Shown piece after piece: positions 11,734 to 22,701 of a DNA stretch of 64,000 nucleotides; within the stretch, counting starts at the first letter, position 1, and each line of letters opens with the position of its first letter. This DNA is from Annulohypoxylon bovei var. microspora (lineage: Eukaryota; Ascomycota; Sordariomycetes; Xylariales; Hypoxylaceae): the NCBI GenBank assembly GCA_022836615.1, contig MU405237.1, positions 264,097 to 328,096 on the forward strand, given 5' to 3'. Below the pieces are notes generated by a model. It saw nothing but the letters and a program-made list of their open reading frames with translations. It made no database searches and was not told the origin of the DNA. A program made the position numbers and the translations under genes.

Positions 11734-13145
11734 TGATACTATTTCACGTAGTTGGGTTGGTCTGATTGATTTGAGAAATAAGATACCCGGCAGGCGTTGG
11801 CGATACAGAAGATATGCCGCAAGGAACATAAAAATGGCACGGCTGGTTTGTGAGCATACGTCGGTAATGAGTCAATTTTCGGTCTAAAAACTATTGCATG
11901 AGCACGGAGCGCTAAAGGACAAGTGGTCACTGGACAGCATTCAAGGGGCGTTTTGAGATTTAACGAAGTATCAGAAGACACGGGGCTTGTATTCTGTAAT
12001 GCATAAGTGCTACGATTTTTTCGTACTCAATGAGCAATAATCCAATGATTGCGGAAAGGTGCGTTCACCCCCAATTCGGTACCTTCTTCAATGTATATTG
12101 TCCGCTTCGTGGTAATCTACATAGGTGCTTATCCACTTCCTATCTAGTGGCAGGATGTGCTTTGACTTACTCCTGATACGAGTAATGTAGTCCATGCATT
12201 CCAGGAGGGAACTAGGAGAATCAGTAGAGATTCACAAGAATGGGAGAAGTCTAGGGCTCGTGTAAGAACAAGTTACGAGATCTTGGGGGGCGTACGACAG
12301 GGTGGGCTCAACGGGAATAGAAATCAAAAGATAAACTAAGTACAAAGCGTTGAAATGCCATATCTCGTCCTCTCCCCTTTACCTCGGTTGTGCCTACACG
12401 TCGGAAGCGATGGCGGAAACTCGGCCTCGGCGCCGCTATATGTATAAAGAACCGGGGGAGGGATGGATGTCGGGGCGGAGCGGGAGATAGGAGCGGACAG
12501 CGGTTCCCCGAGCCTATAGGTAACGTCGGGCTTCGGCGGATCTAGCCGGGAGTGGGTAAGGGTATATGTGCCAATCTTACATACTTGCTGGAGGTCGACT
12601 AGTCTGGTGATCCTTAGCTTAGATAAGGGCGGCTCGACGACAAGTGATTGGATTGGATCGACGTGACCCTAGTAGCGAAAGGTTGCATTATATAGCCAGC
12701 CATTGGCGGATTGCATCTCATAGGTAGGCCATTCACATGACAGTTCATTAATAGCTAAGAAGACGGTTCTTATCCTTAACTACCCCAGAATGCATGTCAG
12801 CATAATGACGACTAGATTCCTCTTGGATTTGTTAGATTCTTAGATACATCGTTGGCATTAAATATAGAGTTAAAATATTAGTTATAGTAGAGTAATAGGA
12901 GCGACTTATGGGCAACCTGGATAGCAAACTATCAGCTTTGTTCTACTAGGATACCACTGGGTTCGCCGGTATCATGTATAGTACCGAATACAGTAGTCCA
13001 CATTATGTAATAATCATCTATTGATGGCCACACCTAACTATAATAACCCTACCTAAAATCATGCTTATACAAAATTGTAGAGTAGCAAGTATCAGTGTCG
13101 GCATTTCCTATGTCTATAAACAGCCATGGAAGGCCTCTGTGTGGT
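11734..13145. other. Convergent intergenic region, no gene seen
   Basis: This lies between the 3' ends of the USP and PFK-2 genes. A GC-rich patch with TATATGTATAAAG-like sequence at about 12,400-12,560 stands out from AT-rich surroundings, but no open frame or RNA gene supports a call. Confidence 0.5.
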
Positions 13146-15303
13146 CTAATCCTCATCTGTAATCTTATCCCTTACGGCCTCCGCTGCTGTGTTCACGACC
13201 TTCTCGGGTGGTTTTTCTACAACGGGCAGTGCGGGTGCTGAAAGGCCGCCGCCTGGTAGCGGCACTGGGGTATCGCTGGCACTTTCTGGTACGGGAATGC
13301 GTATATCCTCTGGAGAACCGGGGACGGTTCTAGGATCAAGACCCGGAATATGGATACGTTTAGCATCGTTTTGGTACGCCCCTGGGATGACCTCAATAAT
13401 CTCGTTCCGTGGAAATTTGAGCTTAGGAATATCCATGGTGCTGCAATGCATAAGATACGCATAAAGCACTCGTAGGACGCTCTCATGGGCGATGATCAGT
13501 AGATCATTCTGCTCGCGTTCAAGTTCCAAGATGATGGGTTCAAGTCGTACAGCGAGGTCATGATAAGATTCGGCACGCGGATAACGGTGGTGGTAAGGGT
13601 CAAGTTCATGCTTCTCAACTTCTTCGGGGTATAGACGACGGATAGCGCGTTCGCTAAGCCTTTCACATACCCCTGGGTTGATTTCGGCCATCTGGCTATG
13701 CTGACGAACTTTGTATCCGAGTTCCTTGAAGGTTTCCGATGTCTGTAGTGTACGCATACGTGTTGAGCACCACACTGCAAGTGGGCGTAAAGGCGCATTG
13801 GGCCCGCCTTGCGAAGCTCGCTCTTGTTCACGGTGCTTGATTACTGTCTCAGTCATCACCTTTGCATACTTCTGCCCTTCCTCGGACAAGGGCGCGTCTG
13901 CCTTGTAACTTTCTTCTTCTATTGCTGTGCCAGGGCGAACGAAGAACGTTGCTCGGGACTTGATGTGGGTGTTTGTTAGGTAGAAGACAATGCGGTGCGA
14001 GAGATAGTTGAAGGATACGTTGTTATAGAAGAACTTTTGGCCCGCGTTAATCATCTTGATGTAGTTGAGTTCTTTTTCGTCCATAGTTTCGAAGACAGGT
14101 ATCTTGGTTTCCATACGTTCTAAATAGAGCTTCGCGGCCTCATCGGGGTCCATATTAGCAAACTATAGACATTAGCTGTAGTCAAAATAAAGAATCTATT
14201 CCTAACTCATACGTCGGGAGAGCCGATTTTGACGTTACGTGCATTCTCTCTCAGAAGATTGTCATCATCGACATAAGACTCCAGAAACAGAGTCTACAGT
14301 ATTGTTAGTGACGGTTTTATACCCTGGGGTGTTTGCCGGATATAATATCCTACCTGAACATCATGCTTTGCAAACTCCTTAGCTAGCGATCGTCGACTAC
14401 TTGCAGTAGGATTCACTGCATCATATATGGCTACTTGGCCATTTTCATGATTGAGCCAGCCGTAAATATCCTCGCGGCACTTCTTTAAAATCTTCTGGCG
14501 TAGAACGACAGATGCCGGGGAGGCATTGGGATAGAAGTAATCATCAGGTACATGACCACCTTGTCCAACAGTAGCACGACGGTAGTCTCCAAGGTGGAAA
14601 ATCCGTGTTTTGACTCCTAACCTAGAATATATGAGATAGGGTTTATAGTACGTGGACAACTAGCATACCATTGCAGATACCGTGCTAATGAAACAGCAAT
14701 ATGGCTGTAACGACGTTGTTAGCTATTTGATACCATAGACGGAGAGTTGAAGCCTACGTCTTTCCTCGAGCAGGAAGTCCCACCATGACAATTGCAATAC
14801 GACCGGAGTGGAAGAGCCTTCCAGACATGGTGCTGTATAGCTGGGCGGGGGCTCTGTCGCCATCCTCTGGGACATCATGAATGCCATCGATGAAAGTGCT
14901 ACTCTTGCGCCGGTATCTCGGAGCATTCGCGGCAATATCCGCAGTTCTAATACAATTAGTACCCTTCGTGGCAGCAAACATGATCATCTTGAACTTGACC
15001 CTGCATGTTCTTAGAGGGGACAATGAAAAACAATAGTGGTAAAAAAAAGAATCTGAATTAAAAAGACGGTAGGAGCCAAATCATATTTTGACAAAGAACT
15101 TCCCAACCAATCCTGTATATAGGTTACCTGAGGGCTGTGAATAATCCAAGGCACACATCTTTTCTGCGAAAAGATAATAGCAACAAAACGGACCATTGTG
15201 TGGTCCCTGGATTTCAGCTCGAGAATATCGACGCATCGCAGGCGTGCTCAAACGACAAGATAATCATCAAGCAAGGACAATCCACTTACAGTAACGTATC
15301 CAT
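13146..15303 (-). CDS. 6-phosphofructo-2-kinase with inactive bisphosphatase domain
   Basis: Exons on the minus strand: 15303-15290, about 15178-15143, 15000-14758, 14704-14669, 14621-14354, 14293-14213 and 14162-13146. They stay in phase and give about 564 aa. The N-terminal kinase domain carries the P-loop GLPARGKT (residues 91-98) and the LGVKTRIFHLGDYRR, YDAVNPTASSRR and FLESYVDDD segments typical of 6PF-2-K. The C-terminal phosphoglycerate-mutase-like domain keeps the general-acid Glu (AEINPGVCE, Glu386) and second His (IIAHES, His452). Its RHGE site reads FFVRPGTA, with Pro303 replacing the phospho-accepting His. The enzyme should therefore make but not hydrolyse fructose-2,6-bisphosphate, like yeast Pfk26 and Pfk27. 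The start is uncertain: the first two exons are tiny, and a frame with no ATG stays open upstream to about 15,408. Confidence 0.87.
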
Positions 15304-16408
15304 GATTTTGACCTGCGTCAGCAGTCCTTGCTCCTGAATCGTCTAGGTCGCCAAGAGCTGCAGTGACGGTTGCGTCAACTCGCAGATCCGGACGCAGTAT
15401 GATTTCACCTGTAGAATAGGCAATTTGAAATGTAGCCGAATGTTATGAAAACCGAAGTCTGAACGCGACGGGTTTAAAATTGGTGATATCTGAATCGTCG
15501 CCAGAAATATAAAGCCTCAATGTAAAGTAAGGGAGCACCACTCTGGTAGCCACAAGAAGATTTACAGACGCAGCTAGAGGCAGAGATATGAACACCCTCC
15601 GCTAAATACTAGGGTATAAAGGCCAAGTCAGGAAATTCCGCAGAAGCTCAATGCGGCTGTAATCGCGCAACCAACTGGCTCATATGCGGTTTGATACTTG
15701 TGTAGGACCCGTTGCCACCGCTAGAGAATAGGAACCTGGAGTCTTGGAGTCTTGGAGTCTTGGAGTCTTGGAGTCTTGGACGTCTTTTTAGGAGCTAAGA
15801 CTGTGAGCGAATGAATCCTCCAGGAGGAGATCTCCGAGTTTCATTAGACTCATTCAAACGAAGTGCTAGGATTTTAGATATGTAAGGACGGGGATTTACT
15901 TTTAGGAGTCAAGGGTGAAGGATTTCAATTGTTACTAACCACAGCTAACGTCACATGCGGGAAGTACGTAGGTACATATACAGCTCTGCAAGTGAGTGGA
16001 ACTTCAAGGTTCTTTAGAAGTTTAGGTAAGGTTTTGATTATCTAATACATTAAGGAACGGTACTAGGATTATTCCGATCAATCAAATGTGGAGACCTCAA
16101 GGACAAGGATGTTGATCTCACTGCCGCAAAAACCCCAAAAGAATGATTTTTTTCTCAAGTCACTCGCAAGCTAATAAAAACCGACAACTTGACCCAATTG
16201 TCGGAGCTCGCAAGACTTGGGAAGCTAGGTACATAGCATTCGTCGTCACGTCACATCCAGCCTGACAATTTCTTCATATCTACGACGACAGCAAATATCA
16301 CCAAGTCTACCCTTTTTTTTTCGCGCTCGGCCGAGTTTACTGTCGTCATTCCTTATCAAAGACGAAAAGGCGAAAGACGTCAGTTTGCCCACAACACCGC
16401 ATTCCACA
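15304..16408. other. Divergent promoter region of PFK-2 and TOM40
   Basis: Shared upstream region. An open stretch on the minus strand (15,291-15,408, encoding EIILRPDLRVDATVTAALGD) follows a good CTACAG acceptor and could be an alternative first coding exon of the PFK-2 gene, but no ATG could be joined to it. An 8-bp tandem repeat lies at 15741-15780. Confidence 0.45.
15741..15780 (+). repeat. 8-bp tandem repeat, five copies
   Basis: GTCTTGGA is repeated five times without a mismatch. Confidence 0.9.
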
Positions 16409-17648
16409 ATGGCCCTCAATATCGAGTCGCTGCCAACGCAGCCGTTGCAGTCGCAGTCGCAGTCGCCGTCGCCCTTAGGCTTCCTAACAGCCAATCCTTT
16501 AGCCAACGCTATTTCCGATGCATACAATTCTTTTTCTGAACGACGAGCTAAGCTCGGCTTGTCAAACCCCGGCAGCGTCGAGACGATCGCAAAAGAGGTC
16601 CAGCGTGAAGTTTCTCTCAACAACTACATGCATTCAGGTATAAGAGCAGACCTTACGAAGGCTGTCAGCCTGTCGCCGTTGTTTCAGGTCTCCCACCAGT
16701 TTGCGATGGGCGAGCATCAGAATCCCTATGCTTTTGCAGGACTCTTTGGTACCAACAAGGTCGGTATATCCGTATTATATTCATACCAAATCTCTCTCTT
16801 GTTACGTCAAACGAGTGTTGTGTTGATATTTTCTATTCTATCTTCTAGGTATTCCTCCAAGGAAACATAGACAATTCTGGACTGCTATCTACGAGATTCA
16901 ACTACCGATGGAGCTCTTCACTAGTCACCAAATCTCAGTTTCAGATAGGCGCTCAAGATATGGCCTCAATCGAGCATGAATATACTGGTAGCGATTTTAC
17001 TTCCTCTGTCAAGATGTTGAATCCTTCCTACCTCGAAGGCGGGTTGACCGGTATTTATATTCTTAACCACCTTCAGTCCGTTACCCGCAAACTTGCTCTT
17101 GGTATCGAGGCGGTCTGGCAACGAGCTGCGCTAAACCAACCGCCCGGGTCTTCCTTGTCGTACTGCGCAAAGTATAAGTCCGATGATTGGATTGCGACTG
17201 CGCAGCTACACGCCCTGGGCGCTCTAAACACGACGTACTGGCGGAAGCTGTCGGACAAGGTCCAGGCTGGCGTCGACATGACTCTTCAGGTCGTTCCTAG
17301 CCCTGGAGGTGTTATGGGAGGTGGTCTGCAGAAAGAGGGCGTTACATCTGTCGGTGTCAAGTACGACTTTCGCATGTCAACATTCCGAGCTCAACTCGAT
17401 TCTAAGGGAAAGCTGGGCTGTATACTAGAGAAGCGTGTCGCACCACCTGTCATGATGTCATTCTGCGCCGATGTAGACCACTATACTGTAAGTTTATTAA
17501 AATTTAGAGCGCGGGGTGCCTTTTCTAACTTCATCCCTAGCGATCCGCCAAGGTTGGCCTTGGAATCACTATCGAGACTGGTGGTGACGAACTACAGGAG
17601 CAACAAGAAGCTCTTGGCCCTCAGGCGTCACCTAACATCCCCTTCTAA
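16409..17648 (+). CDS. TOM40: Mitochondrial import pore Tom40
   Basis: Three exons: 16409-16759, 16849-17487 and 17541-17648. All are phase 0 and give 365 aa. Tom40 is the beta-barrel channel of the TOM complex in the outer mitochondrial membrane. The N-terminus is Gln/Ser/Pro-rich. The family core follows: NPLANAISDAYNSFSERR, the HQFAMGEHQNPYAFAGLFGT segment, FLQGNIDN, and the barrel strands in exon 2 (SVTRKLALGIEAVWQR, VGVKYDFRMSTFRAQLDSKG). Exon 3 gives SAKVGLGITIETGG and ends PQASPNIPF, the usual fungal C-terminus. The open frame extends upstream to a TTG, but the ATG at 16409 in ACAATGGCC context is the natural start. Length matches fungal Tom40 (about 350 aa). Confidence 0.95.
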
Positions 17649-19175
17649 GTCCCCATCTCTGTCACATTTGGATGACTTACAGCATAGAAGCTCCCCCCTC
17701 TCTCTCTCTCCGTCGCCCACTTAATATACGGTCTCAGCAATCTAGCACCGGGACTCCAGGTAATGGTTGCAAGACTGGCATACTGGAGACCCCGTGCAGC
17801 ATCAACCAATCCCCCAACCCCTTGTCTTATTAAGCAAATTCCCTGCTTCTATACGCGACACAGGCGTCGCTAGGTGGGTTGGACGCTGCACTAAAAATCA
17901 TGAATATAGACTTTCTTTTCGCACCGGTCACGAGTTATTCAACAAGTCCTGGTATTGAGCTCGTATAGACCGAGCATCGTCCATCTAAAAGGAGTACTAG
18001 GTGGCAACGCGCGAAAAAGTGTACAATTAGGATTATGGCCACTAGAAAGGCAACAGGGATGCGTTGGTGATATTATACGCGATGAATCGATGATGGGGGT
18101 GTGGCATGGTCGTCAACGATACTTCGAGATGTCTTTCGGAGAGGCGCTTGTAATTCTATTTGGGTACTGTACATAGTAACCCATACCGTGTATAATTCCA
18201 TGGTTAGTGTCAGCAAGCAATCTGATATGGATGGTAGTTGACGAAGTGACGTAGTAGAAAAGGGATAATGAGTAAGACTAGTTAGATGAAGATCAGTCTG
18301 CTAACATTCAATTGCGTCTACCTTGGGGTACCTAGATACAAGACAACAACGAAAAGTAGATCCTATGGAGATATCCGGTCGGGGATACGGAGCCAAAGCC
18401 AGACGCACAACTAGGTACCTTAGGCAACATTGCTACACCGGCTTCGTTAGGAGGTTGGGTGGCTATATCGAGGCTTGCCGGGTTTTCAACTAGTATGGTA
18501 TCACAATTCTGCTTATATTACCTCTCTAAGGACAGCCAGTCGCCATGGTACCTAGTCACGAGTAATATGTACATACGTTACTTAGTCCGTTTTAAAGGGG
18601 GGTGGGGGCGGAAGAGGAATGTTGAAAGCACATCACTCCATAATTAACATATATTTCGCTTAAGGTACTCTTTACATAAGTGTAGAAAGTCACTAGGCTT
18701 TATAGATTTTGTCATGGGATACTGCATAGCCTTTTCATGGCAGACTTTCGTGTAACATTATATTGTCTCGCCGGTTTCCTTCTCACGGGCTTCGTGTATC
18801 GGGTCTCAAACGTGGGCGTCAGCCTTATTGACACATAATCCAATGATATGTCCCTTTAAGGTAGTATTAATTAAATATTGCGCACGCCACGTGCTTGATA
18901 ATGGAGTGGCTGCATTAAACAAGGAGTCGCTTTTTGACTCAAGTCCGAGGTTCAATTTAAGCCTCTGCTATTTTTTTACGATAGCCTCCAGTGACCATTT
19001 TCACAATTCGCTGTCACTGAAAACTTGTCTATCATGAAATTGGTTAACTTCTAATTAGGTAGTTAGATATGAATGAAATATTACGCATACATCTAAGAAG
19101 AAGAACAAGCTAAAAAATAAATCACTACATATGTCATATATTCATAATGCCCATCCAGTAATCGCATTACTTCCC
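17649..19175. other. Intergenic, no gene seen
   Basis: A CT-rich run follows TOM40 (about 17,690-17,715), then AT-rich sequence with only short unconvincing frames. It also holds CCTAGGTA-type palindromes (about 18,320 and 18,415). Confidence 0.5.
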
Positions 19176-19580
19176 TTACAAACGACCACCTGCTACATTA
19201 TTGTCCTCAGGCTTTAGGATATATACAGTCTGGAGCTTCCCGTATTTTCGAAAAAGCCTTCCTTTTATCCCCAAGGTCTGAAGATTCAACCGAGCGATGA
19301 AGTATCCGTCCTTAGGTATTTCCTCTGCCTTCTGTGCCCACGTTGTATCCTCGCTGCTATCAATGAAGATATCCCAACAGTCAAGGTTCTCCTTTGTCGG
19401 CTCGAGGAGGGATAACTCCCAGTATTTGTTTGCCTCTATTCGTGTTAAACGTGAAACTTTAATGCGAGAGATTAACTAACGTTTTTTGACCGTACTATCT
19501 TTTTTGATGGTGACACGGGCTACTCGTGGGTTATATACCAAAGCCCGATTCTCTAGATGTGGCCATGATGTAGTGTCCAT
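19176..19580 (-). CDS. Unknown small protein, paralogue A
   Basis: Two exons on the minus strand, 19580-19481 and 19435-19176, with a 45-nt intron (donor GTTAGT, acceptor AATAG), give 119 aa. I do not recognise the family. It clearly matches the gene at 24373-24738: LENRALVYNPRVARVTIKK against LEDRVLVYDPEAVRIHIKK; KYWELSL against EYWIVPL; KDGYFIARLNLQTLGIKGRL against RDGHFVARINLQALGMTGRY; FRKYGKLQTVYILK against FRRHGKLRSVYVLK. The intron sits at the same place in both copies. No signal peptide or membrane segment is seen. The fold looks like a small mixed alpha/beta domain rich in Trp and charged residues. The start ATG was chosen by alignment to the paralogue; the frame also stays open further upstream. 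Confidence 0.6.
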
Positions 19581-20574
19581 ATTTTTTCTACAAGTAAAAC
19601 AATTTGAGAATAATAGAAGGTCCCTTAGAATATCTATAGTATTTCGAAGTCGGCTAAAGCCAGTTAGAAAAACGACGATTTTTCTCTCGGGTGAAGAATA
19701 GGATACGAACCTCGGGGAGGCCATGGCATGTATATAGAAGGGTTTCGGTGAGCATCAATTCCAGAATTGGTGCCACCCTCATACTATCTGACCTAGCCAC
19801 CCGCCCTTATAATAAGAGGTTTCTTTTGGTCTCACATAACGCCACGCATGGATATCAAGAACCAATCAAGGACGACTGAGGCTTGGTTTTTTTTCTGCCA
19901 CGATTTCGACCGGTCTAGAAGATTTCTCACTGATGTGGCTAAATCTAGGCACCTACTAGGCATTCTAAGAAATAGATTCGTCGCTTGTCGTTAAGAGATA
20001 AGTAAGTGAAGCGGCATGATATCTACAATGGTTATGTTACCTAATAACTACCTAGTGCTAGATGGGCCTAAGTTTCCTACAAGCCTCTATGAAGGAATGC
20101 CCGTCGCCACAAATGCAGATAATCGTGGGAGCTGACGAAAGACTCTCCTGCTCTGATTATGCACTTCTGAATGAAGCCGCCCTCATGCAGGCGATCACTA
20201 GTGTTTTTGAACCCGGAAATTGAGATCACGGTTTTGGGGTTCTTCATCAACTAACGTCGCATGGAGGCTGAACCTATGAATTTCAGGCTTTGGCAGAAGG
20301 CTTTGCGTAGTCTTGAGTCTTGACACTTGCGGTGTCTAGGTAGGTACTCGATTGCAGTTACTTGTATGGATTGGAACCCCTCTAGGGTCTACGACGCCGG
20401 GTTCCTCTTCCTTTACCACTTCCACAGAGTATAATTTCTACTTGGTTTCCCTTCCAAATCCTAAAACACATATCAGTCTCGTTAGGATATGCAATTATAC
20501 TTATAGTGACACCGTTGCTATAAGTAGGATTGACTCCGGGACGCTCCGAAGTCCTAGCCTATATAATTCTAAGC
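19581..20574. other. Intergenic, no gene seen
   Basis: About 1 kb between paralogue A and the patatin gene. The region is divergent, so it probably holds both promoters. No feature is supported. Confidence 0.5.
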
Positions 20575-22238
20575 ATGGCGGATCAAACGCCATTAAATGC
20601 GGCTCAAACTAATCAGACTCTTCGTCGAGATCCTTGGATGATGAGACACGTCCTCACTTTTGGTTCGTCAACACCTGGATATTTGAAGAATGCTACTAAC
20701 CCGCTGGCTTAGATGGGGGCGGAGTGAGAGGTTATTTCAGCCTATTATGCGTTAGGAGATTAATGGAATATGTTGAAAGTGTAGAAAGAAGAAAGCACAC
20801 AGAAGAGTATCCAGGTGAGAGAGCATGTGATGTTAACAGTTTCCATCCATGCAAGAAGCCGGAAAACGTATCCTACCTAGACAGATACACGGAATTTCTA
20901 CCATGCCACTACTTCGATTGTATTGCTGGAACATCAACGGGGGGGTAAGAAAATCCCTTCATCAAGATGAATTAGGTACCTACTCAACTAACGATAATTC
21001 CATCAGACTTATAGCAATAATGCTGGGTCGCTTTAGAATGACAGTCGATGATTGCATTCACGAATATAAGCATCTTGCTGGTGAGGTCTTTGGCCGCCCT
21101 CGCCGCCTCCACATCATGAACACCTTTGGATTAGTCGGAAGTTACAAATATGATGCCAACGGTTTCGAAAATGTGATCAAGGATGTCATCGAAAGAAGAG
21201 TAGAAAATGACAGGCACAATCCCCGGGACGCTCGGTTCGAGATTGAAATTGGACTATGCCGAGTGTAAGTTTCTGCTACGCTCGTGATATACACCTGAAT
21301 GCCTTGAATACAACTAATTGAAACACAGTTTTATCATTGCAAACGTAAACGAGTCTGATGGTATGGTTACTACACACCGGTTCTTCCGTTCATACGAATC
21401 AACCCAAGCCTCTAGCGGTAGACCAGGAGACATATGTGTGTGGCAAGTTGCGCGAGCGACGACGGCAGCACCCTTGTACTTTGAGCCATTGGAACTCCAA
21501 ACAAATGACAGCATGCAGCGTACAAGAACAGATGCACCGACCCACAGAGCGTCAGAAATACGTAGTAACGCCACGGACCCGCGAATCGAACGACTTGAAG
21601 ACGGAGGTTTTGGACCCGCAAACAATCCCTCTATGGAAATGTTCAACGAGCTTAGGAAAATATTACCCAGAAATATGAGAATAGGAACATTTGTTAGCAT
21701 TGGAACGGCTCGAACGAGGGTAGAGCTAAGAGGCCCACGACTACTTCGTTTCGTTAGGGGTACTATGCACCGTGTTGGTGATCCAGAACCAACGCATCGA
21801 CACATGGTGGATGAGGCAAAAAGGAATCACCCGTCTATCTCGTACCATCGTATAAACGAGCCGGAAGGATTGGAGGGTGTCCAGATGGATGATTGGAAGC
21901 CGAAGGCAACAGGCGACGATACAATAAGGAAGATGGAAGCTGCGTTTAATCTCTATAGTAGTAAGATAGACGTCGTAGAAATTTTCCAGCAATGTGCGGA
22001 AGAGTTGGTTGAGGCGAGACGGGCTCGTGTTAGGACGAATAGGCCTAAGTGGGACCGATTTGCTTTGGGTAGGTACTTCCGCTGTGTTGTATCAGACTGT
22101 CCGGACGAGACCCAGCTTGAAAGTGATGAAGTCAAGTTCAGGGCTCATCTTAGAGAGGGACATGGACTAAGCGATGGAAAAATAAATGCAGAGCTAAGGA
22201 ACTGCGAACGCCAGTGGGAATACCGGGCGAGACCTTAA
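20575..22238 (+). CDS. Patatin-like phospholipase with C-terminal C2H2 finger
   Basis: Four exons: 20575-20662, 20713-20944, 21007-21264 and 21329-22238. They are in phase and give 495 aa. The patatin domain has the oxyanion-hole motif DGGGVRG (residues 30-36, split by intron 1), the nucleophile elbow GTSTGG with Ser104, and the dyad Asp in DGG (Asp284, LEDGGFGPANNP). It should therefore be a catalytically competent acyl hydrolase of the patatin/iPLA2 type. About 25 residues precede the active-site motif, with no signal peptide, so it is probably cytosolic. The C-terminus has Cys445-x4-Cys450-x15-His466-x4-His471, a C2H2 zinc-finger pattern that is unusual after a patatin domain. No NACHT, TPR or ankyrin region is attached. 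Confidence 0.82.
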
Positions 22239-22701
22239 CCTATCTAGAGGATGTCCGCGTGGAAAGTGACGTCCATGTATACTATTCTCTATATACTAAG
22301 AGCTATAGACACTGAACTATACAATACGTTGATCTATGAATTGTTAAAAATATAGTATGTACGTACCCAGTCCTCGAGGATAGCCATGGATATGCATATC
22401 TCCCTTACTGTACCTAGGTAGGCAGTAGGTAGGCACTCAGAGCTGCGAGGAATAGCTACCTACCTACCTAGTACCTAGTAATAATAGATTATCATAACCA
22501 CGATAGGCGATCTAGTCATAGTGCATACGCCCCTGTGTAACACCCGTGTCAAGTTATTAATAGTAGGTAATCATCCGGTCTCGATACATTCCGCCACAGC
22601 GCCATCTTCCGGACATGGAGGCTACCTAACTAATTGTGCCGTGAAGTGAAATTTTTCAATTAGATTGTAATTTGCTACGCTACCATGTTCAAGAGAGAGA
22701 T
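22239..22701. other. Intergenic with dense CCTAGGTA-type motifs
   Basis: Between 22,405 and 22,485 the sequence is a near-continuous mix of TACCTAGGTAGG, GTAGGTAGG and CTACCTACCTAC. No gene is seen. Confidence 0.5.
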
